Assembly (NCBI RefSeq): GCF_026410285.1
Contig: NZ_JAPMLP010000008.1
Coordinates: 124,001 to 188,000, forward strand
Direction: 5' to 3'
Source: Sulfitobacter sp. F26169L
GTDB taxonomy: Bacteria > Pseudomonadota > Alphaproteobacteria > Rhodobacterales > Rhodobacteraceae
DNA length: 64,000 nt
Below the pieces are notes generated by a model. It was not told the DNA's origin and did no database searches. It saw nothing but the letters and a program-made list of their open reading frames with translations. How positions within the stretch are numbered: position 1 is the first letter of the stretch; every line of letters starts with the position of its first letter. This document shows positions 44,876-54,617 of the stretch, piece after piece. Made by a program: the position numbers and the translations under genes.

Positions 44876-45796
44876 TCACTCCGAAAGGGCGGGTGTCGTC
44901 TCCGCCTCTGTCGATGGTGGCGCGTCGGAATAGACCGGAGTTCCAGAAATAACCTCCGGTTTGTCCTCCAGCTTGGTTGTCCCGTGATGGCGCAAGACGC
45001 GCAGAAACTCCAGCCGCTCGAAATCGGCGGCAAGGCGCACACGCAGTCGCCCCCCTGGATCGGCGGCGATTTGACCGATCAGCAAATCAGCGGGAAAAAC
45101 GCCGCCATCGCCGGAACTGATAACCCGATCACCGGGGCGCACCAGATCGGGGTTTTCCAGAAAATCAATGGGGGGTGCGGATGTGTTATCGCCCGCAACA
45201 ATCGCACGCTGGCCCGAGGGTTGGATAACAACGGGAATCCGGCTGGAGGCATCGGTCAGCAAAATCACCCGGGCTGTATTCTCGCCAACGCCGGAAATAC
45301 GACCTACAAGGCCGATCCCGTCCATCGTGGCCCAGCCTTCCACCAGCCCGTCCCGCGCCCCGACATTCAGCAGAACCGACTGCCGGAAAGGAGAGCCTGA
45401 GTCAGCCAGCACGACACCGGTGACATAGGTCAGGCGCGGATCGAGCCGCACTTTGTTGAGGTCCAGCAAGCGGGCGTTTTCCTGCTCCAGTTGCAAGGCC
45501 GCTTCTTTCCACGTCTGCATGCGCCGCAATTCCGAGCGCAATTCACGGTTCTGATCTGACAGACGTTGATAGCTTTGAAAATCACGCAGAAGGTTCACCG
45601 TTCCTGTGACCGGTGCCATTGCCCAGTCTAGGTTCGGAATCAGGCTATCGGTCACCTGCGAGCGGAACCGCTCAACCCGCGGGCTGTCGATGCGCCATAG
45701 GATGAAAATCGCTGCCAACACCAGCGCCAGCACAGCCGTGAGCAACCGGCGCAGAGGGCCGGTATAATCACTGGACTGATAGCGATCTTTGGCCAT
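44876..45796 (-). CDS. mreC: Rod-shape-determining protein MreC
   Basis: A bitopic protein (306 aa): membrane segment at about residues 16-34 (LLTAVLALVLAAIFILW), a coiled-coil stretch (YQRLSDQNRELRSELRRMQT, then WKEAALQLEQENARLLDLNK), then the periplasmic beta-domain with YVTGVVLADSGSPFRQSVLL and GDRVISSGDGGVFPADLLIG. The tail is acidic and Pro/Thr-rich. It organises the elongasome between MreB and PBP2. Confidence 0.95.
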   Translation of the reverse strand: MAKDRYQSSDYTGPLRRLLTAVLALVLAAIFILWRIDSPRVERFRSQVTDSLIPNLDWAMAPVTGTVNLLRDFQSYQRLSDQNRELRSELRRMQTWKEAALQLEQENARLLDLNKVRLDPRLTYVTGVVLADSGSPFRQSVLLNVGARDGLVEGWATMDGIGLVGRISGVGENTARVILLTDASSRIPVVIQPSGQRAIVAGDNTSAPPIDFLENPDLVRPGDRVISSGDGGVFPADLLIGQIAADPGGRLRVRLAADFERLEFLRVLRHHGTTKLEDKPEVISGTPVYSDAPPSTEAETTPALSE

Positions 45797-45881
45797 GACG
45801 GCGTGACGCTCTCCTTGACGGGGCTGCTTTTGTGATGCCCTTCTTGGGCAGTGATGATTTAGGTGCGCCGGTTGCGGGCGC

Positions 45882-47693
<1,812 letters not shown>

Positions 47694-47696
47694 TTT

Positions 47697-48299
47697 CTAT
47701 TCGGCGCTGATCTTGTCTGGGGCAAAGCCGCTACGGCGGCGCTTGCCATCGCGGCCCAGCGCGTAAGAGGTCAGGACAATGCCCAGCGTGGGTGCATAAA
47801 TCTTTTCGCGCGACGAAATCGGCAATTTGCCGGTTTCATATGTTTCGACAACCGACCAGACAGGATATTTGCATCCGCCAACCGTATGTGTGCCCTTGCC
47901 GCCTAGCCGCATGGTTACAGACCCTTTGTCGATGGTTTTTGTGCCGTCCAGTATTTCGATCCGGCTTCGCCAGACCTTCGTGTTGTCGAGGTTCTGGAGG
48001 GATTTGGTATTGCGGCTGTACTTCATGGTCAGCACAGAGCGCGTGTCTTGGCGCTGCGCCACGGCAAGCGGATGCAGATAGGTCGAGCGTACACGCGTTG
48101 TCTTGCCGTTCCGCTTTACCCGCCGCTCGGATATCTGGGTATCGCCGCGATTGGTCAACAACACCGTCATAAACGGCGCGCTGCGGGTAAGGCGGATACC
48201 ATCCCCGTTCAGATCCGCGCGCGTCGGGCAGGATTTCGCCAGCGCTGGAAACGCCGTCACAAGGCAGAGGGCAAAGGCGGTCAGAAGGCTGCGGCGCAT
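47697..48299 (-). CDS. Secreted protein of unknown function
   Basis: A 200-aa protein with a clear Sec signal peptide (MRRSLLTAFALCLVTAFPAL, cleavage near ALA-KS). The mature protein has two cysteines (CPTRADLNGDG near the N-terminus and GGCKYPVW in the middle) that could form a disulfide, and a basic, beta-rich body (GDTQISERRVKRNGKTTRVR). The NGDGIRLTR segment is reminiscent of a calcium-binding loop but is not a full EF hand. I do not recognise a family. AAAGGA precedes the ATG. Confidence 0.75.
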   Translation of the reverse strand: MRRSLLTAFALCLVTAFPALAKSCPTRADLNGDGIRLTRSAPFMTVLLTNRGDTQISERRVKRNGKTTRVRSTYLHPLAVAQRQDTRSVLTMKYSRNTKSLQNLDNTKVWRSRIEILDGTKTIDKGSVTMRLGGKGTHTVGGCKYPVWSVVETYETGKLPISSREKIYAPTLGIVLTSYALGRDGKRRRSGFAPDKISAE

Positions 48300-48376
48300 A
48301 AAGCTGTCCTTTGAATGTGAAGGCCCGGGTTTGACCAAGCATGTGATTTGCAGAGCAGGGCGCGTTTACGCAAACC

Positions 48377-48410
48377 GCCGCCGCGGGCCAGCGTTGTGAC
48401 CTGCGGCGGC
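48377..48410 (-). terminator. Hairpin after leuA
   Basis: GCCGCCGC (48377-48384) and GCGGCGGC (48403-48410) form an 8-bp GC stem 6 bp beyond the leuA stop on the minus strand. No clear U-run follows, so termination is likely but unproven. Confidence 0.45.
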
Positions 48411-48416
48411 ATAACG

Positions 48417-50009
48417 TTAACTCACGTCTTTATAGCTGACTTCGCGCTTGTCAGAGCCGCTTTTTTCGCGGCGCACCAACAGGTTGTTGAGTGCGTGAAT
48501 ATACGCGCGCGCCGAAGCCACCACTGTATCAGTGTCCGCTGACTGCCCTGTTACGATCTTGTCGTTCTCTTCAAGCCGTACTGAAACGGTGGCCTGCGCA
48601 TCGGTGCCTTCGGTAACAGCAGCAACCTGATACAACTGCAAGCGGGCGGAATGCTCTACCAATGCCTTGATACACTTGAACGATGCATCAACCGGTCCGT
48701 CACCGGACTGCTCGGTGCTATGCTCCACGCCATCAACGATCAGGGTCATCTTGGCTTCGTTCGGGCCGTCTGTGCCACAGACGACATGCATTGATTTCAG
48801 CTTGATCCGGTCTGCTTCGGGGTCGGATGATGTCCGCATAAGCGCGACAAGGTCGTCATCATACACCTCCTTTTTGCGATCGGCGAGTTCCTTGAACCGC
48901 ACAAAGACATCCTTCAACTGGTTGTCACCCAACTGATATCCGAGGTTTTCCAGCTTTGAGCGCAGCGCGGCGCGGCCAGAGTGTTTGCCCATCACAATGT
49001 TGGTTTCGGACAGGCCGACATGTTCGGGGCGCATGATCTCGAATGTCTCGGCGTTTTTCAGCATGCCGTCCTGATGGATACCGCTTTCGTGGGCAAACGC
49101 GTTTTTGCCGACAATCGCTTTGTTGAACTGCACGGCAAAGCCGCTCACTGCGGCGACGCGGCGCGAGATGTTCATCAGCTTGGTGCTGTCAACGCCGGTC
49201 TGGAATGGCATGATGTCGTTGCGCACTTTCAGGGCCATGACGACTTCTTCCAATGCGGTATTGCCTGCACGTTCGCCCAGACCGTTGATGGTACATTCGA
49301 TCTGGCGCGCGCCTGCCTCTACTGCGGCAAGGCTGTTGGCGGTCGCCATGCCCAAATCGTTGTGGCAATGGGTGGCAAAAACGATCTCGTCCGCGCCGGG
49401 AACACGTTCAAGCAGCATGGCAATCAGCGCGGCACTTTCGCGGGGCGCAGTATATCCGACAGTGTCGGGAATGTTGATTGTGGTGGCACCCGCCTTGATC
49501 GCAATCTCGACCGTGCGGCACAGAAAATCCGCTTCGGTGCGGGTGGCATCCATGGGCGACCATTGCACATTTTCGCAAAGGTTGCGCGCATGTGTGACCG
49601 TTTCGTGAATGCGGTTCGCCATCTGGTCCATATCAAGGTTCGGGATGGCGCGGTGCAGCGGCGAGGTGCCGATAAACGTGTGGATGCGCGGGTTCACGGC
49701 GTGTTTGATCGCCTCCCAGCAGCGGTCGATATCGGGAAGCTGCGCACGCGCAAGCCCGCAAATCTGGGCGTTTTTTGCTTGGCGGGCAATTTCGGAAACG
49801 GCAGCAAAATCACCGTCGGACGCGATTGGGAAACCCGCCTCGATGATATCGACACCCATTTCATCCAGTAATTGCGCGATTTCCAACTTTTCGGCGTGGG
49901 ACATCGTAGCGCCGGGCGATTGCTCTCCGTCGCGCAACGTTGTGTCAAAGATCAACACACGGTCCTGGGTCACACCTGTGGCAAGGGATTTTATTGTCGG
50001 GTCTGTCAT
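48417..50009 (-). CDS. leuA: 2-isopropylmalate synthase
   Basis: The first committed enzyme of leucine synthesis (530 aa) condenses acetyl-CoA and 2-oxoisovalerate. The catalytic TIM barrel has FDTTLRDGEQSPGATMSHAE near the N-terminus and the metal motif in FATHCHNDLGMATANSLAAV; NGLGERAGNTALEEVVMAL follows. The C-terminal leucine-sensing regulatory domain covers about residues 390-520. The length is standard for the long bacterial form. ATG 50007-50009 is chosen because upstream codons run into the leader hairpin. A leucine-rich leader peptide and hairpins lie just upstream, implying attenuation control. Confidence 0.97.
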   Translation of the reverse strand: MTDPTIKSLATGVTQDRVLIFDTTLRDGEQSPGATMSHAEKLEIAQLLDEMGVDIIEAGFPIASDGDFAAVSEIARQAKNAQICGLARAQLPDIDRCWEAIKHAVNPRIHTFIGTSPLHRAIPNLDMDQMANRIHETVTHARNLCENVQWSPMDATRTEADFLCRTVEIAIKAGATTINIPDTVGYTAPRESAALIAMLLERVPGADEIVFATHCHNDLGMATANSLAAVEAGARQIECTINGLGERAGNTALEEVVMALKVRNDIMPFQTGVDSTKLMNISRRVAAVSGFAVQFNKAIVGKNAFAHESGIHQDGMLKNAETFEIMRPEHVGLSETNIVMGKHSGRAALRSKLENLGYQLGDNQLKDVFVRFKELADRKKEVYDDDLVALMRTSSDPEADRIKLKSMHVVCGTDGPNEAKMTLIVDGVEHSTEQSGDGPVDASFKCIKALVEHSARLQLYQVAAVTEGTDAQATVSVRLEENDKIVTGQSADTDTVVASARAYIHALNNLLVRREKSGSDKREVSYKDVS

Positions 50010-50045
50010 GTAATTGGCTTTCTCTTGTCTGCTGTAGCTGTTTTT

Positions 50046-50096
50046 GGCGCGCGGCACATCCCTCTGAGCGGGCGCGCCGAACGGCACGCTCAGAGG
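50046..50096 (-). promoter_or_regulatory. Attenuator-like alternative hairpins in the leuA leader
   Basis: On the minus strand, CCTCTGAGCG (50096-50087) pairs perfectly with CGCTCAGAGG (50070-50061). A competing stem pairs GGCGCGC (50078-50072), which lies in the loop of the first hairpin, with GCGCGCC (50052-50046). The first arm contains the leader-peptide stop codon, so a ribosome there blocks the first hairpin. No U-run follows either stem, so the output could be rho-dependent, translational, or through RNA stability. Confidence 0.6.
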
Positions 50097-50170
50097 CGGG
50101 CTAGCAGCAGGGCACGTAGCAATGGCGCAGAAAAGCGCGCAGAAATCTGACTATGTGCAATATTATTCAT
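50090..50170 (-). CDS. Leucine-rich leader peptide of leuA
   Basis: A 26-codon frame starts at ATG 50170-50168 and ends at TGA 50092-50090. The last ten codons include six for leucine (TTG, CTA, CTG, CTG, CTA, CTC), in the order LLRALLLARL. The stop lies inside the first arm of the leader hairpin, 80 bp before leuA. Leucine starvation would stall ribosomes at this run and change which RNA stem forms, as in enterobacterial leuL. A TATAAA element (50183-50178) 7 bp upstream suggests a leaderless mRNA, as reported for trpL in Sinorhizobium. There is little Shine-Dalgarno complementarity. The peptide itself probably has no other function. Confidence 0.72.
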   Translation of the reverse strand: MNNIAHSQISARFSAPLLRALLLARL

Positions 50171-50288
50171 AGACTCATTTATAACGGCGGTTTTGCGGAT
50201 GGGAAGGGGGATATGACTCTTTGTTGGCATTGCGCAAAACTGCTGAAATCCCGTTGATCCCAAGGTTGCGCGCGCTACCTCGCGGTAC

Positions 50289-50954
50289 ATGGGCAGATAT
50301 TTGGTGATAGGCGCTTCGGGCGGCATTGGTTCGGCGCTGGTTGCAGCGCTGACAGAACGGGGCGTGCAGGTGGTGCCGCTGTCGCGGTCGGCCGACGGAT
50401 TCGACATTACAGACGAGGCATCGGTCGATGCCCATCTGGACGCGCTTGAAGGGCAGTTTGACGGGATCATCATCGCTACCGGCGCGTTGGAGGTTGACGG
50501 GGCAACGCCGGAAAAAACCGTCAAGGCGGTAAGCGCGCAGGCGATGGCAGACCAGTTTGCCCTTAACGCGACCGGTCCCGCGCTGGTGCTGCGTCACGCC
50601 GCGCGCCTGTTGCCGCGTGAGGGGGCCAGCGTGTGCGCCGTGCTGACAGCGCGTGTCGGATCGATCGGAGATAATCGCATCGGCGGCTGGACCAGCTACC
50701 GCGCGGCCAAAGCGGCTGCAAACCAGATAGTGCACACCACAGCGATAGAGCTTGCCCGCACGCACCCCGATCTGGTCTGTGTCGCGATCCACCCCGGCAC
50801 GGTGAAAACCCCGTTCACCGCCAAATATCTGGCGCGACATCCTGCTGTGCCCGCGGATGAAGCCGCTGACAATATCTTGGACGTCCTACAGGGGCTGACC
50901 CCGGATCAATCCGGCGGTTTCTACGACTGGGCGGGAAAAGAGGTGGCTTGGTGA
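50289..50954 (+). CDS. Short-chain dehydrogenase/reductase
   Basis: A 221-aa SDR with the nucleotide motif GASGGIGSALVAALTERG at the N-terminus, the active-site Ser region ARVGSIGDNRIGGWTSYRAA and the YxxxK catalytic pair in SYRAAKAAANQIVHTTAIEL. HPGTVKTPFTAKYL is characteristic of the C-factor-like subgroup. It overlaps the following photolyase gene by 4 bp with a GTG start, so the two are co-translated. The substrate is unknown. Confidence 0.9.
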   Translation: MGRYLVIGASGGIGSALVAALTERGVQVVPLSRSADGFDITDEASVDAHLDALEGQFDGIIIATGALEVDGATPEKTVKAVSAQAMADQFALNATGPALVLRHAARLLPREGASVCAVLTARVGSIGDNRIGGWTSYRAAKAAANQIVHTTAIELARTHPDLVCVAIHPGTVKTPFTAKYLARHPAVPADEAADNILDVLQGLTPDQSGGFYDWAGKEVAW

Positions 50955-52477
50955 GCCGTCTTATCCTTGTGCTGGGGGACCAGTTGAGTGAAAAGCTAAG
51001 CGCGCTGCGCGAAGGTGACCGCACAACAGACACCGTTGTCATGGCAGAGGTGAAGGACGAAGCGACATATGTGCGCCACCATCCGAAAAAGATTGCGCTG
51101 ATTTTCAGCGCGATGCGCAAATTCGCCAGCGTGCTGGAGGATGACGGATGGCTCGTAGCCTACACACAATTGGACGACACGGAAAATGCGGGGTCTATTG
51201 TGGGGGAGCTTCTGCGCCGTGCAGAGCAAACCGGCGCGGCAGAGGTAATCTGCACAGAGCCGGGGGAGTGGCGCCTGATCAACAAGCTGACCCATGCACC
51301 GATCAAAACCACATTGCTGCCCGATGACCGCTTTATCGCTTCGCATGGCGAATTCGAGGCATGGGCCGACGGGCGCAAGGCTCTGCGGATGGAGTATTTC
51401 TATCGCGACATGCGGCGTAAGACGGGCCTGTTGATGGAGGGTGACGAGCCTGCCGGAGGGCAGTGGAATTTTGATCATGATAACCGCAAACGCGCGCCTG
51501 CCGACATAGACGCAAAGGGGCCGCTGCGGTTTGAGCCGGACAATATCACAGGCGATGTTCTGGCCTTGGTCGAGACGCAGTTTGATACCCATTTCGGAGA
51601 GCTGCGCCCGTTCTGGTTTGCCACGACACGCGCGCAGGCGCTTGAGGCGCTTGATCATTTTATCAAACACTCCCTGCCCGGATTCGGGGATTATCAGGAT
51701 GCTATGCTGCACGACGAGGCGTTCCTGTTCCACGCGATCATCTCGCCCTACCTCAACATCGGCCTCCTGGGGCCGCTGGAGGTTTGCCAAGCTGCGGAAA
51801 AGGCGTACACCGATGGCATCGCCCCGATCAACGCGGTTGAGGGGTTCATCCGGCAGATTATCGGCTGGCGGGAATACGTGCGCGGCATCTATTTTCTGGA
51901 AGGGCCGGAATACGCGAAGCGCAATGTCCTGAAGCAAACCCGCGATTTGCCGGCAATGTACTGGGGCGGGGAAACCGGGATGGCATGTATGAAAGCCGCA
52001 GTAAGCCAGACTGCGCAGCACGCCTATGCCCACCACATCCAGCGTCTGATGGTAACCGGCAACTTTGCGCTAATCGCAGGCATAGATCCCGCGCAGGTGT
52101 CTGACTGGTATCTCGAGGTTTACGCGGATGCGTTCGAATGGGTCGAAGCGCCCAACGTGGTGGGGATGAGCCAGTTTGCCGATGGCGGGGTGATCGCGTC
52201 AAAACCATACGTATCATCGGGCGCCTACATCAACCGGATGTCGGATTATTGCAAAGGCTGCGCGTATAAAGTGAGCCAGAAAACAGGCGAGGGCGCATGC
52301 CCGTTCAATACACTTTACTGGCACTTTCTGGACCGTCACCGCGACCGGTTTTCCGGCAATCCACGGATGGGCAACATGTACCGCACTTGGGAACGGATGG
52401 ATGAAGACAAGCGCAAAACGGTGCTGCAAGATGCCGAGGCCGTTCTGGCAAAGCTGGATGCGGGCGAGGTGGTGTGA
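50951..52477 (+). CDS. FeS-type bacterial cryptochrome/(6-4) photolyase (CryB/PhrB group)
   Basis: A 508-aa flavoprotein of the FeS-BCP group. It opens with LILVLGDQLSEKLSALREGD. FAD-binding segments are YLNIGLLGPLEVCQAAEKAY and INAVEGFIRQIIGWREYVRG, and AYAHHIQRLMVTGNFALIAG is the conserved domain near the DNA-binding groove. [4Fe-4S] cysteines are visible in YCKGCAYKVSQKTGEGACPF, with a further Cys upstream (GMACMKAAV). It repairs (6-4) photoproducts or acts as a light sensor; in Rhodobacter the homologue CryB regulates photo-oxidative-stress genes. The start is GTG 50951. Confidence 0.93.
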   Translation: MSRLILVLGDQLSEKLSALREGDRTTDTVVMAEVKDEATYVRHHPKKIALIFSAMRKFASVLEDDGWLVAYTQLDDTENAGSIVGELLRRAEQTGAAEVICTEPGEWRLINKLTHAPIKTTLLPDDRFIASHGEFEAWADGRKALRMEYFYRDMRRKTGLLMEGDEPAGGQWNFDHDNRKRAPADIDAKGPLRFEPDNITGDVLALVETQFDTHFGELRPFWFATTRAQALEALDHFIKHSLPGFGDYQDAMLHDEAFLFHAIISPYLNIGLLGPLEVCQAAEKAYTDGIAPINAVEGFIRQIIGWREYVRGIYFLEGPEYAKRNVLKQTRDLPAMYWGGETGMACMKAAVSQTAQHAYAHHIQRLMVTGNFALIAGIDPAQVSDWYLEVYADAFEWVEAPNVVGMSQFADGGVIASKPYVSSGAYINRMSDYCKGCAYKVSQKTGEGACPFNTLYWHFLDRHRDRFSGNPRMGNMYRTWERMDEDKRKTVLQDAEAVLAKLDAGEVV

Positions 52478-52571
52478 CGCCAAAGCGATCTTTTTTGTGC
52501 GACCGCCCCAGTTTTGCCGCGCGATGATGTGAGGCTCACTCTATCGACCGATAGCAGGAGAGCAGCGATCA

Positions 52572-53084
52572 ATGCCCGATTTCAATCCGTTTCGAAATTT
52601 CTTTGCACGACTCCCGTGGTATGGAGGTATCGCAATGGCCTGCGCCATGATCCCGACCAGTGGATATGCCACCGAGGTGAAACGGACCCTCGAATTTGAC
52701 TACTATCTCGTAAACGGCAATTCCCTCGCGCAGATCGCGAAAAATATGTCGTCCAAAGGTCCGAAAAAGAAATGGGCACTTACGGCCTGGACCGTAAACT
52801 CGTCGGCCGGTTGTGATGTTAGCGTCGATATTCAGGTCACCATGCCAAAGCTGCTTGGCTCCGGCGGGCTGAGTGACGTTGACAGGCTGAAGTTAGCAAA
52901 AATGATAATCGCCCTGCGCGCCCATGAGATGCAGCATGTGGCAATTGCAACCTACACCGCTGAAGAAATCAAGCGCCACAATTGTGTCGGGACGGGTGCG
53001 ATCACGAAATACTGGAAGCTGAAAAACCGTGAATTCGACCAACGGACGAAATCGGGAAAGCTGGAAGGCGTGACGCTGGAATAA
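52572..53084 (+). CDS. DUF922-type putative secreted zinc peptidase
   Basis: A 170-aa protein with an N-terminal hydrophobic segment (about residues 16-31, WYGGIAMACAMIPTSG) that looks like a signal peptide ending near YAT-EV. The metal-binding signature HEMQH (residues 118-122) sits in LRAHEMQHVAIATYTAEEI, the expected HExxH zinc motif of DUF922 proteins. YYLVNGNSLAQIAKNM is the typical N-terminal part. The role in vivo is unknown. It is monocistronic between photolyase and the ABM gene. Confidence 0.78.
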   Translation: MPDFNPFRNFFARLPWYGGIAMACAMIPTSGYATEVKRTLEFDYYLVNGNSLAQIAKNMSSKGPKKKWALTAWTVNSSAGCDVSVDIQVTMPKLLGSGGLSDVDRLKLAKMIIALRAHEMQHVAIATYTAEEIKRHNCVGTGAITKYWKLKNREFDQRTKSGKLEGVTLE

Positions 53085-53121
53085 TCACCCATAGCGTGCA
53101 GCTTTTCGGTAGTCTGCCATC

Positions 53122-53466
53122 TTAGCCATGTGTTTCCTTGCTGTCTTCGGGCGCTTCTTCGCGATCAAACATGCCATAGTCGCGGATCACATGGGCAATG
53201 CGCAGGTGGTAATCTGTGAAGATGTCAGCGCGGCCAGATTTTTGCGCCACGCGGTGTTTGCTTAGGCGGCGCCAATTCGCGACGGCTTCTTCATCACGAA
53301 AGAATGATAGCGACAGCAATTTGTCGGGATTTGTAAGGCTCTGAAACCGTTCGACGGAAATGAAACCGTCTATCTCATCCACCAGCGGACGCATAGCTGC
53401 GGCAATGTCGAGGTATTCGGCCTTGCGGTCGGGGTCGGGCATGACTTCGAAGATAACTGCGATCAT
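53122..53466 (-). CDS. Antibiotic-biosynthesis-monooxygenase (ABM) domain protein
   Basis: A 114-aa dimeric alpha+beta-barrel protein. MIAVIFEVMPDPDRKAEYLD begins the domain and DGFISVERFQSLTNPDKLLS carries the family motif; FFRDEEAVANWRRLSKHRVA is the helical part. ABM proteins include heme-degrading enzymes and quinol monooxygenases; no metal or heme ligand is obvious. It overlaps the NIPSNAP gene by 4 bp and is divergent, via that gene, from an ArsR-type regulator. Confidence 0.85.
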   Translation of the reverse strand: MIAVIFEVMPDPDRKAEYLDIAAAMRPLVDEIDGFISVERFQSLTNPDKLLSLSFFRDEEAVANWRRLSKHRVAQKSGRADIFTDYHLRIAHVIRDYGMFDREEAPEDSKETHG

Positions 53467-53786
53467 TGGTGTTCTCCATGGGGTGCAGAGGCGAGGGTGA
53501 GGAAGGTGCGGTCTTCACGCAAGAGAAACTTCTCGGCTTGGGCAAATTCGTAATTCTCGCGGCCCAGTGGATCAGCGGCAAGGCGGGTGCGGTAGGCTTC
53601 GTACTCAGCGAGCGAAGGGATATTATAGATGCCATAGGCCAGGGTGGAGGAGCCTTCGTGCGGTGCGTAATATCCCACCAAATCCGCGCCGCAACGCGGT
53701 ATGGCTTGGCCCCAGTTGCGCGCATAATGTTGGAATTGCGCCTTTTTGGTCGGGTCGATCTGATAGCGGATAATACAGGTGAGCAT
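53463..53786 (-). CDS. NIPSNAP family protein
   Basis: A 107-aa alpha+beta-barrel protein of the NIPSNAP family. CIIRYQIDPTKKAQFQHYAR and GYYAPHEGSSTLAYGIYNIP are typical; ALIAYEAYRTRLAADPLGRE-like sequence (AEYEAYRTRLAADPLGRENY) forms the C-terminal half. The function is unknown. It is the first gene of a two-gene operon with the ABM gene and is divergent from the ArsR-type regulator with 70 bp between starts. Confidence 0.85.
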   Translation of the reverse strand: MLTCIIRYQIDPTKKAQFQHYARNWGQAIPRCGADLVGYYAPHEGSSTLAYGIYNIPSLAEYEAYRTRLAADPLGRENYEFAQAEKFLLREDRTFLTLASAPHGEHQ

Positions 53787-53837
53787 TTGTTTTCCTTTTT
53801 GTGTGATCGCTGTCTAGCGCGTTGCCGCACACCAATG

Positions 53838-53855
53838 CTTCGGTTACGGTCGAAG
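53838..53855. promoter_or_regulatory. Inverted repeat in the intergenic region at the regulator start
   Basis: CTTCG (53838-53842) and CGAAG (53851-53855) are separated by 8 bp and end one base before the ATG of the ArsR-type gene. It lies between the divergent NIPSNAP and regulator genes, so it is a plausible operator for autoregulation. The arms are only 5 bp. Confidence 0.4.
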
Positions 53856-53856
53856 T

Positions 53857-54543
53857 ATGAAAGAAGGTCCGGATATCGCGCGTATCGCATCCCTGATCGG
53901 TGATCCGGCACGTGCAAACATTCTTGGCGCGCTGATGACGGGCAAGGCGCTGACGGCGACCGAACTGGCAGGCGAGGCGGGTGTAACCGTGCAAACCGCC
54001 AGCACGCATCTATCCAAGCTGGAGGTCGGTGGCCTGACAGTGGTGCGCAAATCAGGGCGGCATAAATACATTTCATTGGCAGGGCCGGATGTGGCCGAAG
54101 TGCTTGAGGCCCTGATGGGGCTGGCCGCGGGTGCAGGGCATATGCGCACGCGTACCGGACCCGCCGACAGTGTGCTGCGCGACGCGCGGGTGTGCTATAA
54201 TCATCTGGCTGGATCGCAGGGCATCGCGATGTTCGATGCCATGGTCGCGCGGGGCTTTTTGCAAGTAAACGGTGATGTGATCACGCTGACACCTGCCGGA
54301 AATGACTTTGTCACAGGTTTCGGTGTGGATCTGGCAGCGCTGCAACGCGCCCGCGCGCCGGTTTGCCGTGCCTGTCTGGACTGGAGCGCGCGGCGCACCC
54401 ATCTGGCGGGTGGGTTGGGCCGCGCCTTGCTGGCCAGGATCGAAGTCTTGGGTTGGGCCAAGCGGCAAAGCGGCAGCCGCGCCGTGCGTTTTACCACCGC
54501 AGGGCGCGGGGCGTTTAGGGCACAGTTCGGGATTAAAGATTAA
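53857..54543 (+). CDS. ArsR-family winged-helix regulator with a C-terminal Cys-containing domain
   Basis: A 228-aa transcription factor. The N-terminal winged helix has IARIASLIGDPARANILGAL and the recognition helix region ALTATELAGEAGVTVQTAST then HLSKLEVGGLTVVRKSGRHK. The C-terminal half is about 110 residues longer than minimal ArsR proteins and includes ARVCYNHLAG and the PVCRACLDWSARRTHLAGGL motif. The three cysteines and nearby His are candidate metal or redox ligands, which is inference. Divergence from the ABM/NIPSNAP operon suggests that operon is its target. Confidence 0.87.
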   Translation: MKEGPDIARIASLIGDPARANILGALMTGKALTATELAGEAGVTVQTASTHLSKLEVGGLTVVRKSGRHKYISLAGPDVAEVLEALMGLAAGAGHMRTRTGPADSVLRDARVCYNHLAGSQGIAMFDAMVARGFLQVNGDVITLTPAGNDFVTGFGVDLAALQRARAPVCRACLDWSARRTHLAGGLGRALLARIEVLGWAKRQSGSRAVRFTTAGRGAFRAQFGIKD

Positions 54544-54617
54544 CGGGCGGGATTGTGACGCGCGCGCGCATCTGCAACCTTTCGTCGCAATCAGCAGTTA
54601 ATTAAAAAGAAGATAAT

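Noticed and set aside
48981-49871. A 296-codon open frame antisense to leuA
   Set aside because: leuA is certain over this stretch; the antisense product is His/Arg/Cys-rich without domains, typical of shadow frames.
50090-50524. A longer 144-codon frame that contains the leu leader peptide at its end
   Set aside because: Its upstream part is antisense to the SDR gene and has no start signals; only the last 26 codons make sense as a leader.
50996-52036. A 346-codon open frame antisense to the photolyase gene
   Set aside because: It lies wholly inside a well-supported gene, has no ribosome-binding site or recognisable protein motif, and its composition is that expected of the reverse strand of a GC-rich gene.
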